Part shown: positions 7,646-15,241 of the stretch, piece by piece
Numbering within the stretch: position 1 is the stretch's first letter
Layout: each line of letters opens with the position of its first letter
DNA from: DASSNR01 sp036278935
GTDB lineage: Bacteria > Gemmatimonadota > Gemmatimonadetes > Gemmatimonadales > Gemmatimonadaceae
Assembly (NCBI GenBank): GCA_036278935.1
Contig: DASUKA010000116.1
Coordinates: 1-26,501, forward strand
Reading direction: 5' to 3'
Length of the DNA stretch: 26,501 nt
Program-made: the position numbers and the translations under genes
Notes under the pieces: generated by a model
The model's input: the letters and a program-made list of their open reading frames with translations, nothing else
The model's database searches: none
What the model was told of the DNA's origin: nothing

Positions 7646-8553
7646 TCACCCTCGTGCGAGTTGGTGCGCGTGACGTCCTGCATGCGCCGAGCGCGCAGCG
7701 TGACCGCGCCAATCACCGCCATCGCGATCGCGCCGATCGTCGACCAGAGCGACCCGCGAAACAGGTTCCGCGTCGGCATCTTCGGCTCGCGCGGCAGGCC
7801 GTACACCTCGGGCTCATCGACGAGCAGGAAGAACGCGTTGAGCCCGCCCAGGGGTCCTTGCGGATCGGCGCCGTAGAGGTACGCGCCCTTCTCCCCCTGC
7901 TCCCGGAGCTGCACCACACGGTCCGCGGCGCGCTGGCGCAGCTCGGCGATGGGCCCGAACTGGATCGAGTCCGTGGGACAGGCCTTCGAGCATGCCGGCT
8001 CCAGGCCGACGCTGATCCGGTCGTAGCAGAGTGTGCACTTCTGCGCCGTGCCCGACACATGGTTGAGATCGATCACGCCGAATGGACAGGCGCTAATGCA
8101 GTCACGGCAGCCGTTGCACGTGTCGGACTGAATGACGACCGTGTCGAACTCCGTGCGAATGATCGCGCCGGTGGGACACACCTCGAGACAGGGCGCCTGG
8201 ACGCAGTGCTTGCACACATCACTCATCATGAGCCAGCGCCCCTCGTACGGCTGGGGAAACTGTTCGATGAACTTGACGTGCCGCCACGTGTCGCCGCTCA
8301 AGCGCAACGTGTTGTCGTAACTCTGGCCGCTCATCTGGAGGTTCGCGCCGCCGTCGCCGCGTGCGGGGAGCTGGTTCCACTCCTTGCACGCGACCTCGCA
8401 CGCCTTGCAGCCGATGCAAACGGTGGTGTCGGTGAAAAAGCCCATCGGCTCGGTCAGGCCGCCGCCCGCAGGGGCCGACGCCGATGGCTGCGCTGTCCGC
8501 GCTGGCGGTATCGGATTCTGCGTGAGGATCGGCAATGCGCGCGTGCCCATCAT
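7642..8553 (-). CDS. Formate dehydrogenase Fe-S (beta) subunit, four [4Fe-4S] clusters
   Basis: A 303-residue ferredoxin-like protein that carries electrons from the catalytic subunit to the membrane subunit. All 16 cluster-ligand cysteines are present in four groups: 46/49/52/56, 114/117/122/126, 146/149/152/156 and 173/176/188/192. A single hydrophobic helix near residues 268-288 would anchor it in the membrane, as in FdnH/FdhB beta subunits. The N-terminal ~35 residues are Pro/Ala-rich and not conserved in appearance. There is no Tat motif, so export would be by hitchhiking on the catalytic subunit. The start lies in ATGATGA, overlapping the catalytic subunit's stop. Confidence 0.9.
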   Translation of the reverse strand: MMGTRALPILTQNPIPPARTAQPSASAPAGGGLTEPMGFFTDTTVCIGCKACEVACKEWNQLPARGDGGANLQMSGQSYDNTLRLSGDTWRHVKFIEQFPQPYEGRWLMMSDVCKHCVQAPCLEVCPTGAIIRTEFDTVVIQSDTCNGCRDCISACPFGVIDLNHVSGTAQKCTLCYDRISVGLEPACSKACPTDSIQFGPIAELRQRAADRVVQLREQGEKGAYLYGADPQGPLGGLNAFFLLVDEPEVYGLPREPKMPTRNLFRGSLWSTIGAIAMAVIGAVTLRARRMQDVTRTNSHEGE

Positions 8554-11500
8554 GCCTTCTCCACGTTGCAGACGAATGCCTTCCCCTCATGGATCGAGAC
8601 GTTCGGGTCGCCGACCCAGCTCGTCAGATCGTTCGCCACATCGCCCACCGAGAGCCCCTGCCACCCCCAGTGCCAGGGCATGCCGACGTGATGGACTTTC
8701 TTGCCGCCGATCGTCATCGCCCCGATTCGATTCGTCACCAGCGCTCGTGCGCGGATCTTGTGGCGCGGGCTCGTGATCGTCACGAAATCGAGATTCGCGA
8801 TCCCGCGCTCCTGTGCCAGGTCGCGGCCGATCTCGATGAAGAGCTCGGGTTGCAGCTCGGCGAGGTACGGGAGCCAGCGGCTCATCGCGCCCGACAGGTA
8901 ATGCTCCGTCAGGCGATACGTCGTGATGACGCACGGGTAGCGCGGATCACCGACGGGCGCGATCAGGTTGTACGACTTGCCGCGCGCCCACCACTTGAAC
9001 ATCGGGCTCGACTGCTGCTTGTAGAGCTGATTGTGCACCGGCGACTCCGCGGGCTCGTAATGCACGGGGAGCGGCCCATCGACGAGCCCCGATGGCACGA
9101 AGAGCCACCCCTTGCCATCGGGCTTCATGATGAACGGCTCCGCACCGGTGTGCGCGTCGAGGCCGATGCCGCCCGGCTTCGCCCGCGCCGTGGGCGCCTT
9201 CGTGAGCGCGAAATCCGGCACGTCGTAGCCCACCCATCGCCCCGGCGGCTGCGCCTTGCCGGTGGTCGGATCGGGTGGGTTCTGCACCGCGCGATCCCAC
9301 CAGATCCAGCGCTTGCGCTCGCTCCAGGGCTTGCCCGCAGGATCGGCCGAGGCGCGGTTGTACATGACGCGCCGATTGGCCGGCCACGCCCACCCCCAAT
9401 GGAGCTCGGCGCCCGGCGTCTCCGGCGGATCGGGCTCGCGCCGCGCGGAAAGGTTATTGCTCCACGCCGGAAAAACGCCGCAGTAGATCCAGCTGGCGCA
9501 CGTGGTCGAGCCGTCGTCCTTCAACTCGCCGAAGCCGCTCAGCTGCTTCGTCGGGTCGGCGGTCTGGAAGCCGTTGATCTCGCGCAGCAGCTTGAGCGCA
9601 TCCGCTTCGCCTGTCGCGTTCGGGGCCTCGCCCGACGTGAAGTCGGGCTCATAATCCCACACGAGATGCTTCCACCCTTCATCGCGCTTCAGCGTGCTGT
9701 TCGCGTACTTCGCCTTGAGCCGTTGGCCGAGCTGGTAGTAGAACCACGTGTCGGTACGGCAGTCGCCCGGCGGATCGGCGGCCTTGAAGTGCCATTGCAG
9801 CATCCGCTGCGTGTTGGTGTAGCTCCCTTCGTACTCGCCGATCTGCGTCGCCGGGAAGAAGAAGATCTCGGTCTTGATGTCCTCGACCTTCACGCTGCCG
9901 TCGTCGATCTCCGGCGCGTTCTTCCACTGCATGGCGGTTTCGGTGAGCCAGTTGTCCTTCACCACCAGCCAATCGAGTTTGCGCATGGCGGCGCGTTGCG
10001 CCGAGCCATTGAGCGATGTCGCGGGGTTCTGCCCGATGCAGAGCATCCCCTTGACCTTGCCCTCGGCCATCGCCGCCATCATCGCCATGTGCGAGAAGTC
10101 GCCGAAGATCTTCGGGTGCCAGTCGTAGCCCCAATCGTTTTCCGGCCGCGCCGCGTCGCCGTACATCGACTTCAGGTACGACACGAGGAACTTCGGCAGA
10201 TTCGCCCAGTAACCGGTGGGGACCGTCTCGGTGGCGATGTAGTCGTGCAGCGTATCGTGCTTCTTGAGCGCCGATGGCGCGCTCATGTAGCCGTGGATCG
10301 AGTGGTAGAGCGTGGGCACATCCGTCGAGCCTTGAATGGCCGCGTGCCCGCGGAGCGCCATGATGCCGCCGCCCGGGCGGCCCATGTTGCCGAGCAGGAG
10401 CTGGAGCAGCGCGCAGCAGCTGATCATCTGCACGCCATCCGTGTGTTGCGTCCAGGCCACCGCGTAGGCGAAGCTCGTGGTGCGATCCGCACCCGAATTC
10501 TTGAGGACCGTCTCGGCGACCGTGAGGAACTTGGTGCGCGGACAGCCGGTCACCTGTTCCACGAGCTCCGGCGTGTAGCGGGCGAAGTGGCGCTTGAGGA
10601 TCTGCAACACGCAGTGCGGATCCTGCATCGACGGATCCGTCCTCGGCGTGGGCTTGAGAAGCGACCGTACCAGGAGATCCCACTTCGCCGGCGCGGCCGT
10701 CGTCCCCGCGTCCATCGGGATGCCGGGCGCGGCGCCATGCTTTGGCGTCGCCGTCTGAGGGCCCTGGTTCTGCTTCGTTTGGCCGGCGCGCGCGGTATAG
10801 GCGGTCTGCTGTCCGGTCGTCTGCACGGCGGTGCCCGCGTACTGCCAGCTCGCCGGATCGTACTCGCCCGTCAGGCCGCCGAATGGCCAGTCCGGATCCT
10901 CCGCGTGCTGCTCGAGCCCCGAGAAGACGCCGTCGAGATCTTCCGTGTCCTTGAACTCCGGCGAGACGATCGTCGACGCGTTCGTGTACGTCGACACGAA
11001 GCTCTGGAAGAACGGATCCGCGTTCCATCGATCGCTGCTCAGCACGTGGTTGATCAACCCGCCGAGGAACGCGATGTCGCTCCCCGCGCGGATCGGCGCG
11101 TGGATGTCGCAGTTGGCACTCGTGCGCGTGAAGCGCGGGTCGACGTGAATGAGCTTGGCGCCGTTCACTCGCGCGCGGAGCGGCCACCGGAAGGCCACCG
11201 GATGACACTCCGCCATGTTGGAGCCCATGATCACCACGCAATCCGACTGCATCATGTCGCGCGGATACATGGTGGCCGCGCCGCGACCGAGCCGTGCCCC
11301 CAGACCGGGGACGCTGGAGCTGTGTCATATTCTGGCCTGGTTCTCGATCGCGATGATCCCGAACCCGCGGCAGAACTTCTGCGCGATGTGATTGAATTCG
11401 TTGTCGAGCGTGGCGCCGCCCAGGTGGAAGATCGCAGGCGTCGCATTGACGAGCTTGCCGTTCGGGAGCCGCTCGATGAGCGTCTCGTCGCGCGTCGTGC

Positions 11501-11900
11501 TCACGAGCTCAGCCACGCGGTCCATCGCCCAGTCGAGGTCGACTACCTCCCAGTCGCGCGCGCCCGGCTTCCGGTGCAGCACCTTGGTGGGGCGATTGAC
11601 GTTCTTGTGCAGCTGGTAGATGGCCGCGCCCTTGGGGCAGAGCGTCCCCTCGTTGTGCGGGCTCCGCGGATCGCCCTCGATGTTGATGATCTCGCCGTCC
11701 TTGACGTGGATCAGCGTGGCACAGCCGACGGAGCAGAAGGGACAGATGCTGGGCACCGCCTTGCTGCCCGTGATGCGGATCGCCTGCGCTTGGGCGCGTG
11801 CCGGAGCAAGCGCGAGGCCCAAGCCGGCGATGCCACCGAGCGCCGTGCCCGCTCCAGCGCCTGCGGCGTAGCGGAGAAATTCACGACGGGATACGTCCAT
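8550..11900 (-). CDS. fdnG: Selenocysteine formate dehydrogenase catalytic (alpha) subunit, UGA-coded Sec192
   Basis: A 1116-residue molybdenum/tungsten-bis-MGD enzyme that oxidises formate to CO2. It begins with a Tat signal (SRREFLRYAAG, cleavage near ARAQA), then a [4Fe-4S] site (Cys53, 56, 60, 88). An in-frame TGA at 11325-11327 is codon 192, in the context ENQARI-Sec-HSSS, matching NQARV-Sec-HG of E. coli FdnG (Sec196). The frame continues without break through LGRGAATMYPRDM and the molybdopterin domains to 8550. A naive reading would call two genes (stop at 11325; restart at 11270). A Gly/Ala/Thr-rich insert at about residues 340-405 accounts for part of its extra length over FdnG. It starts 2 nt after the quinoprotein gene and overlaps the Fe-S subunit gene. 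The selenocysteine machinery is not in this window. Confidence 0.92.
11288..11327 (-). promoter_or_regulatory. Bacterial SECIS element for UGA-192
   Basis: Directly after the UGA (11325-11327) the mRNA can form GUCCCC (11312-11307), loop GGUCU (11306-11302), GGGGGC (11301-11296): a six-pair stem (one U-G) with the GGUC apical loop recognised by SelB. The loop starts 18 nt after the UGA, the same distance as in E. coli fdhF, and the next codon is CAC as there. Pairing continues weakly below the core. This arrangement decides that the UGA is read as selenocysteine. Confidence 0.85.
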
Positions 11901-11902
11901 GA

Positions 11903-13567
11903 TTAGAACCGACTCTTGGGGAGCCCGAAGACGAACACCGCGTCTCCGAGCGGATAGCCGAGCTGGAAATTGCCACCGCAGGCCACGCCGATGAGCTGCT
12001 CGCCGTGGAATTCGAAGCTCATCGGCGCTGCGTTGCACCCGGCGCCGGCACTGAATTGCCAGAGCAGCTTCCCACTCCGCGCATTGTAGGCATTGAAGTT
12101 CCCGTTCCCCTCGCCCGTGAACACCAAGCCGCCCGCCGTCGCCAGTGAGCCGCCCATCATCGGCTGATCCGTCCGGTTCTGCCAGGCGACCTTGCCCGTC
12201 TTGAGATTCAACGCGGTGAAGGTGCCGTTCTGCGAGGCGCCTGGCGCAAGGGAGAATGCCGAGCCGAGCCACAAGCGCCCCTTCTCGTATGGCGCTGGGT
12301 GCGTCTTGTAGAGCATCGGCTGGTTCAGGCCGGCCACATACGCGTACTGCAGCGTTGGGTTGATGGAGATCGGCGACCATTCGGATCCGCCGTTGGCGCC
12401 TGGCAGCATCCGCGTCCCCTCCGGCGTCGGGAGCGCGAACATGTTCTCCTGCGGCGTGAAATTCTGCGTCTTGCGAATCAGCTTCCCCGTTTTGGCATCG
12501 AGGACGTATGCCCAGGCGGTCTTGCCAGCCTGCACCACGACCTTCCGACCGTCCAACATCAGGACCGCCGGCGGTGAGGTCTCGTCCAGATCCCACACGT
12601 CGTGCGGGACGACCTGGTAATACCACCGTGTCTTCCCCGTCGTGGCGTCGATCGCGACGATACAATCGGTGAACAGGTTGTCGCCGGGGCGCACCGAGCC
12701 GTCGAGGTCGGGCGAGGGATTCCCGACCGTGAAGTAGAGCAGGTTCAGATCCTTGTCATAGGCGGGATTCATCCAGACTCCGCCGCCGCCATGCTTCCAG
12801 GCATCCGCGTACTTCGCGCTGTCTGCCTTCTCGCGTGCGATGTCGCGGTGCAGATCGGTCTCCTCGGCCTTGGGCGCCCAGACACCCCACCACCCGTTGG
12901 TCGCCACCGAATCTTCGCCGGGCGCGGGAATCGAGTACCAGCGCCATACGGGCTTGCCCGTCTCGATGTCGAGGGCATCGAGGTGGCCACGAATGCCGTA
13001 CTCGCCGCCCGAGACGCCGATGATGACGGTCTGACCGACGATGAGCGGAGCCGGGGTAATGCTGTAGCTCGAATCGGGATCGGCGATCTGTGTATCCCAG
13101 ACCTGTTTCCCGGTGTGCGCATCGAGCGCGACGACATGTCCATCGAGGGTGCCGAAGAACACTTTGCCGTGCGCGAGTGCGACGCCCCGATTATTCGGGC
13201 CGCAACAATAGGCCGCCGTCGCCAATTTATAGCCGAACCGCCACAGCTCGCGCCGCGTGTTGAGGTCGTAGGCGATGATGGCCTCGTCGTACGCCGTGGT
13301 GACGTACATGGTGTCGCCAGCAACGATCGGCGTGTTCTCGAACGACCCGGGCCGCGTACCGGTTTGAAACACCATCCGCGGCACCAGTGACTTCACGTTC
13401 TGCGTGTTGATCTGTTTGAGTGTCGACCACCGCTGGTTCCAGTCGGTACCACCGTAGGTGGTCCAGTTGGCCTGGGCCTGTGCCGTGGCCGCCCCGCCGA
13501 GCGCGCACGCGCCGAGCACGAGCCAGCCGTACCGCCGCATGCCGTGTCTGCCATCCGCTCCGTACAT
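11903..13567 (-). CDS. PQQ-dependent alcohol dehydrogenase, lanthanide-type active site
   Basis: A 554-residue exported quinoprotein (signal peptide at residues 10-32, ending ATAQAQA). It shows the eight-bladed propeller repeats (GKVFFGTLDGHVVALDAHTG and similar), the vicinal disulfide Cys121-Cys122 (AAYCCGPNN), and metal/PQQ ligands Glu190 (SGGEYG), Asn284 (GNPSPD) and catalytic Asp327 in WDLDE. Asp329, two residues after the catalytic Asp, is the extra acidic ligand that marks lanthanide-dependent enzymes such as XoxF; calcium MxaF-type enzymes have a small residue there. No cytochrome c domain follows, so an external acceptor is needed; the copper protein encoded upstream is the obvious candidate. 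ATG 13567 has GGAGG 8 nt upstream. Only 2 nt separate it from the formate dehydrogenase gene. Substrate (methanol, ethanol or other) is not determined. Confidence 0.9.
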   Translation of the reverse strand: MYGADGRHGMRRYGWLVLGACALGGAATAQAQANWTTYGGTDWNQRWSTLKQINTQNVKSLVPRMVFQTGTRPGSFENTPIVAGDTMYVTTAYDEAIIAYDLNTRRELWRFGYKLATAAYCCGPNNRGVALAHGKVFFGTLDGHVVALDAHTGKQVWDTQIADPDSSYSITPAPLIVGQTVIIGVSGGEYGIRGHLDALDIETGKPVWRWYSIPAPGEDSVATNGWWGVWAPKAEETDLHRDIAREKADSAKYADAWKHGGGGVWMNPAYDKDLNLLYFTVGNPSPDLDGSVRPGDNLFTDCIVAIDATTGKTRWYYQVVPHDVWDLDETSPPAVLMLDGRKVVVQAGKTAWAYVLDAKTGKLIRKTQNFTPQENMFALPTPEGTRMLPGANGGSEWSPISINPTLQYAYVAGLNQPMLYKTHPAPYEKGRLWLGSAFSLAPGASQNGTFTALNLKTGKVAWQNRTDQPMMGGSLATAGGLVFTGEGNGNFNAYNARSGKLLWQFSAGAGCNAAPMSFEFHGEQLIGVACGGNFQLGYPLGDAVFVFGLPKSRF

Positions 13568-13632
13568 GTCGATTCCTCCCACGCTGTCGCCGCATGCCGC
13601 GACGTGCTCCTTGTCAACGCTTCGTCGAGCGC

Positions 13633-14277
13633 CTACTCCGGGCCGATGGTGCCAGTGTTGGTCGGTGCTGTCGCGCTCGATGACACCACAAAGTGGATGT
13701 ACATCCCGCTCGTGGCGTGCCCCGGGACGCCGCACGCCAGCAGGTAGTCCCCCGCCGGGCTGGCCGTGAAGTGCATGGTATCATGACCAGTCTGAGCGGG
13801 GAGCCCATCGGAGAGATGGCTCGTGTATGCACGGGGCAATGCGGCGTTCTCCAGCATCGCAGGAATCGGCGTCTGGTTCGTGATCACGATCGCCGAGTGC
13901 GGGATGATGTCGTGATTGGTGAAGTCGATATTCACCGTCCACCCGGCGGGCACGGTGATCGTCTGGTCACCGCTCGAGCCCCCGTTGAAGTTGAAGCCAC
14001 CCTGCGCGCTCGTGGCGGCTGCGATGAGGGTGATCGCGACAGTCTTCGCACGGGCGTCGTACGACACGTATTGATTGATCTTCGTGGTATCGGGCTTGAT
14101 CACGCCGGGAGCTCGCGCCGCTGCACGTGCTGTGCGACTCGACTGCTCCGCGGCGGGTATCGACGCGGGTGACACGCGAGAAGCGAAGACCCGCGTGGCG
14201 CTCGTCCTCGCCAGCCGGGCATGCACGCTGCCGGCCGTAAGGACGACCTCAGCAACGGCGACCAGAAGAAGCGGCAT
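13633..14277 (-). CDS. Sulfocyanin-like blue copper protein (cupredoxin)
   Basis: A 214-residue protein with an N-terminal hydrophobic segment (residues 2-20, signal peptide or anchor), an Ala/Arg-rich linker to about 60, and a cupredoxin domain. The type-1 copper ligands are all visible: His127 (IIPHSA), Cys182, His187 and Met192 (ACGVPGHATSGM). The motif FNFNG and the strand order fit sulfocyanin more than plastocyanin or azurin. As a small periplasmic electron carrier encoded 65 nt upstream of the quinoprotein, it is likely its electron acceptor, handing electrons on to a terminal oxidase. The start ATG 14277 lacks a Shine-Dalgarno; it follows within a few bases of the stop of a 31-codon ORF that has one, so translation may be coupled. 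The frame remains open to 14517 upstream. Confidence 0.8.
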   Translation of the reverse strand: MPLLLVAVAEVVLTAGSVHARLARTSATRVFASRVSPASIPAAEQSSRTARAAARAPGVIKPDTTKINQYVSYDARAKTVAITLIAAATSAQGGFNFNGGSSGDQTITVPAGWTVNIDFTNHDIIPHSAIVITNQTPIPAMLENAALPRAYTSHLSDGLPAQTGHDTMHFTASPAGDYLLACGVPGHATSGMYIHFVVSSSATAPTNTGTIGPE

Positions 14278-14282
14278 GTGCA

Positions 14283-14378
14283 CTATGCGCCGTACGCCTG
14301 AAAACCGTTCGGTCGTATCGTCACGTCTGCGGCGTGCGTGAGCGAGATACTCGCGCAGCGCGATGGCTGTACCTGCAT
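14283..14378 (-). CDS. Possible 31-aa leader ORF upstream of the cupredoxin
   Basis: ATG 14376-14378 is preceded by AGGAGG at a spacing of 4 nt, the best ribosome-binding site in this interval. The peptide begins MQVQPSRCASISLTHAAD and ends with TAG at 14283, 5 nt before the cupredoxin ATG, which itself has no ribosome-binding site. It may serve only to deliver ribosomes to the cupredoxin gene. It has no recognisable family and could be chance. Confidence 0.3.
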   Translation of the reverse strand: MQVQPSRCASISLTHAADVTIRPNGFQAYGA

Positions 14379-14663
14379 ACTGCCTCCTGCCAAGAGCCAT
14401 CCGTAATGCCGAACGGTGCGGAACCGCGTTGCGTTTGTTCCGCGGCGTGCGTGCAAGACATGCGCCAGGGTCGTGCCCCGATGCCAATAAACACCTTCGC
14501 GGAGGAATGCTCCACACGATATCGGGAAGCGCCTCGCATCCGCCGCTCGAATGGAGCTATCCAGGCGACGCCGCGCGGACGAGAGCCCGGCGTGCACAGG
14601 GGCGAGTGGCTGGCGTGCGCGAGGCGTGGGACGTAAGAGTACCAGCAGACACTTCATGCGTGA
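14379..14663. other. Upstream region of the copper/PQQ/formate unit, no gene seen
   Basis: The stretch lies between the start of the minus-strand unit and the fragmentary plus-strand ORF at 14664. The open frames in it have no ribosome-binding sites and no family resemblance. The promoter of the large minus-strand unit should be here, but I cannot pick a convincing -35/-10 pair. Confidence 0.4.
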
Positions 14664-14930
14664 GCACACATACCGACCGTCGACACAAAGCAGAGCCCGT
14701 TCTACGCCTGGCTCGATCGACCAGCAATTCGGAATCTCCTGCGGGACGCACGATCGCTATCGCCAGGCGAGCGCTCGGTGCTGATCAAGGGGCTCATTCC
14801 CGTACTGATTGACGACATGGGTGACGAGGCTGTCCACGCCTTTCTCGAGGGGCTCGCCACCAAGGCCCAGCGGTCTGCGGAAGCCGTGGCGAACCCGGGC
14901 CATGGGAGCGCCCCACCCACCGCACGCTGA
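14664..14930 (+). pseudogene. Small protein fragment without a start codon
   Basis: The frame reads from a stop at 14661 to TGA 14928-14930, 88 codons. Its translation looks like a real soluble protein: SPFYAWLDRPAIRNLLRDA, then SVLIKGLIPVLIDDMGDEAV and HAFLEGLATKAQRS. There is no ATG, GTG or TTG in the first 38 codons; the first possible start is GTG 14778, in the middle of the good sequence. A nearby ATG at 14656 is in another frame. Either the 5' end is lost or frameshifted, or an unusual start is used. I do not recognise the family. Confidence 0.4.
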
Positions 14931-15241
14931 GCGAGCGATTGCGGGGACAGGTGCCGGGACGCGAGGCGCACCAACATCTGCCGGGTACGCGCAACCCGCG
15001 TCGCGCGGGGGGCCGGGTGCTCGAGCGGCCATGGGAAGCCGCCGCGTGGGAGGAGATGCAGGATCGCTGGCAAGCGTAGCCGCGCACACCCGTGATGCGC
15101 GCCGAGCGCGGGTTCATGCGAGCGAGATCGTTGAAGACACCGAAGATTGCGGGGTGTGCGCTGCGCGGAGGGAGCGGGCGGGCCCACACCTCCATCGCGT
15201 AGGCCAACATCGTGTGACCCCTCACGGAATCAGGGGACTCG
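14931..15241. other. Interval before the antiporter, possible gene remnant
   Basis: No complete gene is seen. One plus-strand frame that ends with TAG at 15077-15079 gives a protein-like tail (VLERPWEAAAWEEMQDRWQA) without any start, perhaps the end of another lost gene. CCCCT and AGGGG around 15217-15236 can pair as a 5-bp hairpin just before the antiporter start. Confidence 0.3.

Noticed and set aside
11325..11327. TGA as a nonsense mutation or frameshift splitting the formate dehydrogenase
   Set aside because: Both sides are conserved in the same frame, the residue aligns with Sec of FdnG and a SECIS hairpin follows.
8535..11906. Very long plus-strand open frame of 1123 codons opposite the formate dehydrogenase gene
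   Set aside because: It is the antisense of a strongly conserved gene, rich in Arg, His and Val-Asp repeats typical of antisense frames in GC-rich DNA, with no family match.
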